From positions 1 to 8,505 of the forward strand of contig JAHIOY010000049.1 in NCBI GenBank assembly GCA_018894495.1: a stretch of DNA of 8,505 nt. Reading direction: 5' to 3'. This document shows, in pieces, positions 1 through 4,927 of this stretch. This DNA comes from Patescibacteria group bacterium (GTDB lineage: Bacteria > Patescibacteriota > Minisyncoccia > Minisyncoccales > JAHIOY01). The notes under the pieces were generated by a model. That model did not search any database, was not told the DNA's origin, and saw only the letters and a list, made by a program, of their open reading frames with translations. Every line of letters starts with the position of its first letter. Position 1 is the stretch's first letter. Made by a program: the position numbers and the translations under genes.

Positions 1-398
1 ACCCCTCTCACTCCCTTTATTTCTGCTTGTTTCTTTCTCTCGGCTTTCTTTCTCTGATTTTCCAACTCTTTTCTTTCTTCTTCTTCTTGTTTCTGTTTCT
101 CTTTTTTCTGCCTCTCTTCCTGCTTTTTTTGGTCCTTCTTAAGTTTCTCATCCTCTTTCGTTTTTTTTTCCGTGTCCTTCTTATCTTTCTTTTCCTGCTC
201 TTCCCACTCTCTTGTTCTCTTTTCTTCGTCTTTCCTTTTCCTTTTTGCTTCTTCTTCTTGCTGTTTTGTTCTCGCTTCACTTTCTTTCTTTTCTCTCTTT
301 ATTCTCGCATCACTTTCTTTCTTTTCCTGGTCCGCTTTTATTTGTTCCGGTCTTTTCCTAAAAATATTAAATTCTGGTCTTTTTCTTGGTCCTTCCAT
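1..398 (-). CDS. Lys/Glu-rich helical protein, C-terminus beyond window (partial)
   Basis: The frame starting at the ATG at 398-396 stays open for 132 codons to the left edge with no stop, so the gene is cut by the window. The product starts MEGPRKRPEFNIFRKRPEQI and then becomes almost entirely Lys, Glu, Arg, Gln and Asp with very few hydrophobic residues. That suggests a long charged single alpha-helix or coiled coil, not a globular domain. A KKES(D/E)AR(I/T)K motif occurs twice 11 residues apart, encoded by a 24-bp near-repeat with one mismatch (270-293 and 303-326). There is no signal peptide or membrane segment in the visible part. It lies 34 bp after the 85-residue heptad-repeat gene and is probably its cotranscribed neighbour. 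No Shine-Dalgarno is visible. I do not recognise the family; a globular domain may lie beyond the edge. The coding strand is about 88% purine over 1-300, which also opens spurious overlapping frames. Confidence 0.7.
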   Translation of the reverse strand, partial: MEGPRKRPEFNIFRKRPEQIKADQEKKESDARIKREKKESEARTKQQEEEAKRKRKDEEKRTREWEEQEKKDKKDTEKKTKEDEKLKKDQKKQEERQKKEKQKQEEEERKELENQRKKAERKKQAEIKGVRG

Positions 399-432
399 AA
401 TTTTTTAATTAAATTTCGCTTAATTTTGACCT

Positions 433-690
433 TTATTTTACAGCTAGTAACTCTTTTAGTTCTTTTACTTCAAATTCTAATTTTTCTATTCTTTTTTTGT
501 GATCCGCTAAGATTAATTTTTCAATTCTTTCTAAACGGTCTTCTACCTTGTCAAACCGTATACTGACTTCATCAAACCGGCCATTGACTTCATCTTTTTT
601 AGCTGTCTCTAAAAAGCCATTAGCTGTCTCTAAAAATCCTTTTTGAACCATCCGCGCCAAATCTTCAATTGTAATTCTTTTCTTTTTCAT
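433..690 (-). CDS. Small heptad-repeat coiled-coil protein (85 aa)
   Basis: This 85-residue protein has a short N-terminal block (KRITIEDLARMVQKGF) and then an almost uninterrupted heptad region. GFLETA(N/K) occurs twice at residues 19-32, followed by the 7-residue units RFDEVSI, RFDKVED and RLERIEK, and a charged C-terminal helix ending KELKELLAVK. The GFLETA duplication is visible in DNA as a 16-bp repeat at a 21-bp period (600-615 and 621-636). There is no signal peptide or membrane helix. Its ATG overlaps the TGA of the preceding gene (ATGA at 690-687), which suggests translational coupling; a GAGG about 10 nt upstream (704-701) may assist. Proteins of this layout are, from memory, frequent and unnamed in Patescibacteria. 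The likely structure is a parallel coiled-coil oligomer. Its function is unknown. Confidence 0.8.
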   Translation of the reverse strand: MKKKRITIEDLARMVQKGFLETANGFLETAKKDEVNGRFDEVSIRFDKVEDRLERIEKLILADHKKRIEKLEFEVKELKELLAVK

Positions 691-1139
691 CTATTTTTTG
701 CCTCTAAAATTGCCACCCTTGTTTCCAATGCCTCAAATTCTTCAATATCTACTTTTTTCTTTAATCCACTTTTAATAAAAGCGATATCCACTTTCATTAT
801 CTCTATATCCTTTTCCATTATTTTTATGCTTTTTTCAATTGAAACCAAACGCACCTCGTGAGAGTCTAACTTTTTTTCAATTGAAACCAAACGCACCTCA
901 TGAGAGTCTAATTTTTCTTCAATTGATACGAACTTTTTATCATGAGAGTCCAACTTTTCTATAATTGAATCGTATTGTTCAGCAATTAAGTCTACCTTAC
1001 CGTCAAAATCTTCTCTGGCTACATCAAAATACCTTTTGATTTCCTCAACTTTCTCATCAAACTTCTTCTCAATTTTATCAACTTTCTTGTCGGTATGCTC
1101 CTTATATTCCTCTAAAACTTCCTTAATTTCTTCTTTCAT
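687..1139 (-). CDS. Coiled-coil protein with three 14-residue repeats (150 aa)
   Basis: This 150-residue soluble protein is predicted to be almost wholly helical. Residues 1-55 are charged helix. Residues 61-102 hold three 14-residue repeats of the form EKLDSHEVRLVSIE, each equal to two heptads. Residues 103-125 carry (I/M)xKDIEIMKVDIAFIKSGL. The C-terminal helix (KKKVDIEEFEALETRVAILEAK) resembles an oligomerisation segment. I recognise this as a small-protein type often found in several copies per Patescibacteria genome, with no assigned function. The start ATG at 1139 directly follows two 34-bp hairpin repeats, and a promoter-like pair lies upstream, so this is probably the first gene of its unit. 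The stop overlaps the next start by 4 bp. No catalytic motif is present; a structural or adaptor role is plausible but unproven. Confidence 0.85.
   Translation of the reverse strand: MKEEIKEVLEEYKEHTDKKVDKIEKKFDEKVEEIKRYFDVAREDFDGKVDLIAEQYDSIIEKLDSHDKKFVSIEEKLDSHEVRLVSIEKKLDSHEVRLVSIEKSIKIMEKDIEIMKVDIAFIKSGLKKKVDIEEFEALETRVAILEAKNR
834..959 (-). repeat. Three 42-bp in-gene tandem repeats
   Basis: Three consecutive 42-bp units (959-918, 917-876, 875-834) encode the 14-residue repeats of the 150-residue protein. The second and third units are almost identical at DNA level, while the first has drifted (HDKKF in place of HEVRL). The unit is a multiple of 3, so copy-number change would lengthen or shorten the coiled coil by two heptads without breaking the frame. 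Confidence 0.9.
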
Positions 1140-1140
1140 A

Positions 1141-1208
1141 GTCTAAAAATCAATAAAGATTGATTTTTAACGAAGTCTAAAAATCAATAAAGATTGATTT
1201 TTAACGAA
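1141..1208 (-). repeat. Two identical 34-bp hairpin units before a start codon
   Basis: The 34-bp sequence at 1141-1174 is repeated exactly at 1175-1208. Each unit holds a perfect 11-bp inverted repeat (TAAAAATCAAT / ATTGATTTTTA) around the 4-nt loop AAAG (1144-1169 and 1178-1203). The nearer unit ends one base from the ATG of the 150-residue gene, so both hairpins would lie in its 5' leader. The stems are nearly all A-T and the downstream side is coding sequence, so a terminator is unlikely. Identity between copies suggests a recent duplication or gene conversion. Confidence 0.9.
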
Positions 1209-1221
1209 TCAATTATAATTT

Positions 1222-1250
1222 AATTTACCACAACAGAAACTGAAAGTCAA
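1222..1250 (-). promoter_or_regulatory. Probable sigma70-type promoter for the coiled-coil unit
   Basis: On the minus strand TTGACT (1250-1245) and TAAATT (1227-1222) are separated by exactly 17 bp, and TG one base before the -10 gives an extended -10. An alternative -10, a perfect TATAAT, lies at 1217-1212 but without a good -35 at normal spacing. The site begins 6 bp after the stop codon of the ATPase gene and would produce a leader containing both hairpin units. Confidence 0.55.
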
Positions 1251-1256
1251 TTGAAA

Positions 1257-3722
1257 TTAAATCTCGGTTAGTCGCGACCTTTCTACGATTTCGGCTTCAA
1301 CAATTTCTCTTTGTCGGCCGTATTTTAATTTGGATAATTTTTTAATTGGTTCAATGATTTCCGGATTTCCCTTTCGGGGCATCACCGACTGCACTTTAAA
1401 GGGAGGGGAAATTTTGTTCTTTATCATCATTTTAATAACCAGGGTGAAATTATCAAGATTGACCAAATCAAATCTGGAAAATTCGGGTTCAAACTGCTTT
1501 TCCAAGAATTCAGCGTCATTAGCGCCGATCCGGAAAGCGGCAATTGTTCCCACGTTTCCCAAAACCGCATTTCTGATTGGCTCGGCCAATTGGGGAATAT
1601 ATTGGTGGGCTAAGGTCAAATTCAGCCGATATTTTCTTGCCTCGGACAAAATAGTAACAATTGAATCAGTAGTGAAGTTTTGAAACTCGTCAATATATAA
1701 ATAAAAATCTTTTCTTTGGTCTTCGGGTATCCTTGCTCGTCTCATTGCTGCCATTTGCATTTTTGAGACCAAAATCAATCCCAAAAGCGAGCTGTTTATC
1801 TCGCCGGTCAAGCCCTTTGACAAATTGGCTAAAAATATTTTTCCTTCATCAATTATTTTTGCCAAATCAAAGCCGGAACGCGACTGACCAATGATATTTC
1901 TCATCATCTCATTTTCAACAAACCTGCCAACCTTGGAAACAACGTAGCCCAGCATATCGGATTTTGTCTCCCCGGTTATCTGCCGCCATTCTTTAAGCCA
2001 AAAACTTCTTACAAAAGAATCGGTAACATTTTTCATTTTATATTCCATAAATTCATCATCGGTAAACATCCTCGAAATTTCAACTAAGGTTCCAGGCTCC
2101 TTTCTATCAGCCATCAAGGCAAGCATGGCATTTCTCATATAATGTTCAAACATAGGACCTATGATTTCCGGCGGGAAGAGTTTGTGGAAAATGGCGAGCA
2201 TTTCTGAGACGGCAAAATCCTTTTGCTCCGGTGTCTCGTATTCCAGCATATTTAATCCCATCGGTCTTTCCATATCAAATGGCTCAAACAAAACAACGTC
2301 TTCAAGGCGTTCTTTTGGAATATTGGCTAAAGTCGCTTCAATTAAATCGCCGTGGGGGTCAATCACGCCCACTCCTCGGCCGGCCTGAATATCCTGTCTA
2401 ATCGTTTCCTGCAATAAACTTGTCTTGCCGGTGCCGGTCTGACCGACAATATAAAAATGTCTTCTTCTATCTTCAAGGGAGGCAAAAGAGACCTCTTTTT
2501 CTTCTCCCCGAAAAATGACTTTCCCGATTAAGTTTATTCCTTTTTCCGGCAATTCAACCGGCGGCGGCGCGACAACGCTCCTGGCGGCTTTAATGTAGGG
2601 GGTCTCAATAAAACGGGTTGGAAAATGATAAACACTCGTTAATTCTTCAATATTTAAAATAATTTTCTGATACCAATTGAAATTTCTAAAACTGAAATCA
2701 TAGATTAATTTTCTCAATCCTGCTCCTTTAACTTTTTTTGGGGAAAAACTATTTAAAGAAAAGAGCGAAAATTGACCAAAAGCCGCTTCCAAGTGACCCA
2801 AAATCTCCTCTGCCCTTTCCCTGGTCTGGGCCGAAGCCAAGAGCCGAATATTGGTCTGAAAGACCTGTTTCTGAATTTTTTCTTCAATCGCTTTAATCGT
2901 TCTTTCGTCAACTCTTAACTCCTTTTGCGTTTCTATATACTGCCCCATGCCTTGTTCTCCTGGTCGTTGTGTAAGGGAATATTGGGAATATCTGGTAAAA
3001 GCGCCGAATATTTCCATTATAAAATCAATAATCGGAATTCGCGAGGCCTCTAAAACCGCCAGCCGAAGCGGTTTTCCCTGCTTAATTTTGAATAAAAGCT
3101 TCTCTCCCATTCTTATCCAACTTAACTGGGGAAAGGGTTTAATGAGCACCTGAATTGCCGCTCCTTCGTCTGGAGTAATTTTGCTAAAAGTATCGGTAAT
3201 AATTGAAAGTGGGTCCTTTTCCAGGTTTTTATAGGTATTGAGGGGGAAAAATGCCTTTTCGCTTAGTTTCAAATAGGAGCCGGCCGTAAAGCCGCCCGGC
3301 TCAAAAATAGTGTAGTCCTGGGGAACTTTTTCCACCAAAGCTCGCGGATAGACGCCGTGAACGTATTTTTCAAGGGCATTTTCCAAGGACTTAGGCACAG
3401 CAGCATAAAATAAAATATCGGTCCCGCCAATTTGGGAAGCAATTTCCAGAGCGATTCTGGGAGAAATTTTGAATAATCCTTGCCTCAAATTTAGAAAATT
3501 GGCAAAAATCTGCTCCATCTGGCCAATCAAATTCTTTTCTTCGGTCTTCATCGTTTCTTCTTTTTTCAATTCATACTTTGGCATCGTCACTAAAAAGAGA
3601 GTCATATTCAAACTCTCAAAAATCTTTTTTTTCAGCCGCTTTCTTAAAATTAAAAAAAATAAAATTCCAAAAACCGCTATGGCAAAGAGAAAAAGTAAAG
3701 TTGGAATATTTAAAAAATTCAT
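1257..3722 (-). CDS. Membrane-anchored VirD4/TraG-like ATPase (821 aa)
   Basis: This is a probable DNA- or protein-translocating ATPase of the FtsK/HerA/VirD4 class. One N-terminal membrane helix (about residues 8-27, followed by RKRLKKK) anchors it. Residues 30-390 form a large accessory region without motifs I can name. The ATPase core has Walker A GQTGTGKTS at 427-435, then GVGVIDPHGDLIE from 450, a Walker B with catalytic acid in FYLYIDEF (673-680), the glutamine-containing LAHQYIPQL (704-712), and AFRIG with a candidate arginine finger (729-733). The C-terminal part resembles the TraM-binding end of TraD/TraG couplers. Such proteins of about 800 residues are common in Patescibacteria, where they are usually named type IV secretion coupling or conjugation proteins, although no relaxase or Mpf gene is visible here. 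The start is fixed by a 4-bp ATGA overlap with the upstream 128-residue gene, so the two are probably translated together. A role in DNA uptake, pilus-linked transport or secretion is inference. Confidence 0.9.
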   Translation of the reverse strand: MNFLNIPTLLFLFAIAVFGILFFLILRKRLKKKIFESLNMTLFLVTMPKYELKKEETMKTEEKNLIGQMEQIFANFLNLRQGLFKISPRIALEIASQIGGTDILFYAAVPKSLENALEKYVHGVYPRALVEKVPQDYTIFEPGGFTAGSYLKLSEKAFFPLNTYKNLEKDPLSIITDTFSKITPDEGAAIQVLIKPFPQLSWIRMGEKLLFKIKQGKPLRLAVLEASRIPIIDFIMEIFGAFTRYSQYSLTQRPGEQGMGQYIETQKELRVDERTIKAIEEKIQKQVFQTNIRLLASAQTRERAEEILGHLEAAFGQFSLFSLNSFSPKKVKGAGLRKLIYDFSFRNFNWYQKIILNIEELTSVYHFPTRFIETPYIKAARSVVAPPPVELPEKGINLIGKVIFRGEEKEVSFASLEDRRRHFYIVGQTGTGKTSLLQETIRQDIQAGRGVGVIDPHGDLIEATLANIPKERLEDVVLFEPFDMERPMGLNMLEYETPEQKDFAVSEMLAIFHKLFPPEIIGPMFEHYMRNAMLALMADRKEPGTLVEISRMFTDDEFMEYKMKNVTDSFVRSFWLKEWRQITGETKSDMLGYVVSKVGRFVENEMMRNIIGQSRSGFDLAKIIDEGKIFLANLSKGLTGEINSSLLGLILVSKMQMAAMRRARIPEDQRKDFYLYIDEFQNFTTDSIVTILSEARKYRLNLTLAHQYIPQLAEPIRNAVLGNVGTIAAFRIGANDAEFLEKQFEPEFSRFDLVNLDNFTLVIKMMIKNKISPPFKVQSVMPRKGNPEIIEPIKKLSKLKYGRQREIVEAEIVERSRLTEI

Positions 3723-4105
3723 TTTTTAAATCTTTTATATAAACCCTCTCTCGCTAAGATGTCGTGAAATACATCCAAAGTATAGGCGTCCTGCATATCT
3801 TCAGCCACCTTGACCGCAAAACTAATTCCCATTTCTTCGGCTATGGCAAGCAAATTTTTTATTTTACCCTGGACATTCAAGGACTTAATCTGCCGGGCCT
3901 TTTTTACCGCTTTGTCCTCAAGCTGGGGGTCGAGCTTCATTAGCTTTATTTCTTTTTCCAACTTTTCTTTGATAATTTTTTCGCTTTCAGCCAAAAATTC
4001 TTTTCTCTCCGCCTTTTTCTTTTCTCGTTCGTATATTTCTTCAACGAGCTTCTCGCCCAATTTCTCGGGCTTTTCAACAAAGATTTCTCTTTTATCTTTT
4101 TTCAT
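3719..4105 (-). CDS. Charged helical protein paired with the VirD4-like ATPase (128 aa)
   Basis: This 128-residue soluble protein has no signal peptide or membrane helix. Residues 1-58 are a Lys/Glu-rich helical arm. Residues 65-128 are more balanced and look like a small folded helical domain (QGKIKNLLAIAEEMGISFAV, then DAYTLDVFHDILAREGLY). The C-terminal block looks like a conserved domain; from memory similar proteins sit beside such ATPases in other Patescibacteria, which I cannot verify here. Its TGA overlaps the ATG of the ATPase gene (ATGA at 3722-3719), so the two products are probably made in matched amounts, consistent with a cytoplasmic partner or adaptor. A good promoter lies 74-102 bp upstream, making this the first gene of the unit. 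No Shine-Dalgarno is visible; TTCGTA-type repeats occupy the leader. Its function is unknown. Confidence 0.85.
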   Translation of the reverse strand: MKKDKREIFVEKPEKLGEKLVEEIYEREKKKAERKEFLAESEKIIKEKLEKEIKLMKLDPQLEDKAVKKARQIKSLNVQGKIKNLLAIAEEMGISFAVKVAEDMQDAYTLDVFHDILAREGLYKRFKK

Positions 4106-4110
4106 AATAC

Positions 4111-4145
4111 TACGAATTTACGAATTTTTACGAATATACGAATAA
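4111..4145 (-). repeat. Cluster of TTCGTA/ATTCGT short repeats in a 5' leader
   Basis: Four TACGAAT units (minus-strand ATTCGTA) are packed into about 35 bp directly upstream of the 128-residue gene. The same word builds the inverted repeat at 4842-4927, and TTCGTT occurs in the hairpin units at 1141-1208. The cluster lies between a predicted promoter and its first gene, so it would be transcribed. Confidence 0.8.
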
Positions 4146-4151
4146 GCGAAC

Positions 4152-4186
4152 GATATAGCGGTTGGACGTCGCACGTCCATTATATC
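4152..4186. repeat. Two-part hairpin overlapping the promoter -10
   Basis: TGGACGT (4163-4169) and ACGTCCA (4173-4179) form a perfect 7-bp stem with a CGC loop. Outside it GATATA (4152-4157) pairs with TATATC (4181-4186) across a small uneven internal loop. The outer right arm overlaps the predicted -10 box. No U-tract follows, so I do not read it as a terminator. It resembles a small dispersed palindromic element. Confidence 0.7.
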
Positions 4187-4207
4187 ATGCTTTTTGCCCT
4201 CTGCCAA
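4179..4207 (-). promoter_or_regulatory. Strong sigma70-type promoter for the ATPase unit
   Basis: On the minus strand TTGGCA (4207-4202) is 17 bp from a perfect TATAAT (4184-4179), which is preceded by TGA to give an extended -10. This is the best promoter match in the window. Transcription would start near 4172, about 70 nt before the ATG of the 128-residue gene. The -35 lies in one arm of an inverted repeat (TGCCAAC 4202-4208 / GTTGGCA 4230-4236), a possible operator-like arrangement. Confidence 0.7.
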
Positions 4208-4258
4208 CGGCAGCGTATTAAATTAAACGGTTGGCAACGTCAAACCTCGCCAACTCGC

Positions 4259-4834
4259 TTACTTTCTTAAATGATTTGCCAACGGCTGATAATTTTTCAA
4301 TGTCTGAGATATTTCAACCAAATTTAAGCCCAAAATTGTGCCAACCGCAGCTGCGGCCAAAGCCGCATAAATATGTTCTTTATCAAATGCTCCTTCCAAC
4401 CAGACCGGAACAACGTTTCCCTGATAATTGAGCTTAAAATTTGTTCCCGAATTTAAAATAATGTCGCTAACCCTAAAATCTGCTCCTTGACCAAAACCAA
4501 AAGCGCAGCTCCGCGGAGCGAAACCCCGCGCCGAAGGTTTTGTTTCGTCGTCAAAATTTAAAACCAAATATCCTTGCGGAGGCAAAATTTTTACCAAGTC
4601 AAAGGGAAGAGCGCCAAAACGAGCGACAACTAAAACCGGCAATGATGAATTTTTAATTAAAAATTTAATTTCTTTTGAATTTGAAAGAGCAAAAATAAAG
4701 AGGTCGCTTCCGATTTTAAAATGTTCTTTTAAGACCTGAAAAATGGCTTCCTTGGCGCCAGCTCTGCCCTCGCCAGTTATAATCACCACTGGGGGTCTTT
4801 TCAGAAAAAAAATAAGTTTTGTTAAGAGATTCAT
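4259..4834 (-). CDS. Truncated MurF-like Mur ligase, probable pseudoenzyme (191 aa)
   Basis: Residues 12-30 (KRPPVVIITGEGRAGAKEAI) align with the P-loop strand of Mur ligases, normally TGSxGKTTTKEA, but the GKT/S is gone. The segment PPQGYLVLNFDDE (85-97) matches the pre-NADD region, GADFRVSDIILN (117-128) the following strand, and GAFDKEHIYAALAAAAVG (148-165) the conserved end of the central domain, where MurF has an HN-containing motif. The protein stops at NYQPLANHLRK, where a normal enzyme would begin its C-terminal domain. The N-terminal UDP-sugar domain and about half the central domain are also missing; usual MurF length is about 400-450 residues. Catalysis is therefore unlikely. The uninterrupted frame and place after ftsI favour a retained protein, but recent decay is possible. 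I chose the ATG at 4834; an in-frame TTG at 4846 would lie inside an inverted repeat. Residues about 101-112 come from a GC-rich palindromic stretch and look inserted. Confidence 0.7.
   Translation of the reverse strand: MNLLTKLIFFLKRPPVVIITGEGRAGAKEAIFQVLKEHFKIGSDLFIFALSNSKEIKFLIKNSSLPVLVVARFGALPFDLVKILPPQGYLVLNFDDETKPSARGFAPRSCAFGFGQGADFRVSDIILNSGTNFKLNYQGNVVPVWLEGAFDKEHIYAALAAAAVGTILGLNLVEISQTLKNYQPLANHLRK
4503..4535. repeat. GC-rich palindromic stretch inside the MurF-like gene
   Basis: A perfect 12-bp palindrome GCTCCGCGGAGC (4508-4519) sits in a GC-rich patch unlike the AT-rich surroundings, and encodes the residues around SARGFAPRSCAF. The core GCGGAGCG recurs at 7009-7016 (end of rsmH) and 8064-8071 (end of mraZ), which suggests a dispersed short element. 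Confidence 0.6.
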
Positions 4835-4841
4835 AGTTACT

Positions 4842-4927
4842 ATCAACGAATAACGAATACATTACGAATATACGAATTTACGAATTCGTTTATTCGCAAA
4901 TTCGTAATAAATTCGCTATTCGTTGAT
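4842..4927. repeat. 86-bp near-complete inverted repeat filling the ftsI/mur-like gap
   Basis: The arms 4842-4882 and 4887-4927 match at 34 of 41 positions around the loop AATT, and the centre CGAATTCG is a perfect palindrome. The arms are built from repeated ACGAAT words. The right arm abuts the ftsI stop codon and the left arm ends 7 bp before the chosen ATG of the MurF-like gene. Nearly the whole intergenic transcript could fold into one hairpin. There is no U-tract. Confidence 0.9.

Noticed and set aside
17..280. Minus-strand frame of 87 codons, Lys/Arg-rich
   Set aside because: It lies inside the longer 398-to-edge frame in another phase. That frame starts at a sensible place after the preceding gene, has balanced Glu and Lys, and continues past the edge.
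27..566. Plus-strand frame of 179 codons, very rich in Phe and Leu, resembling a membrane protein
   Set aside because: It is the antisense of the Lys/Glu-rich minus-strand frame (AAG/GAA read backwards gives CTT/TTC) and runs into the 85-residue gene on the other strand.
1141..1208. CRISPR array
   Set aside because: There are only two copies, directly abutting with no spacer, each an AT-rich palindrome, and no cas genes nearby.
4835..4846. TTG start at 4846 for the MurF-like gene
   Set aside because: It adds only four residues, lies in the inverted repeat, and a normal ATG follows at 4834.
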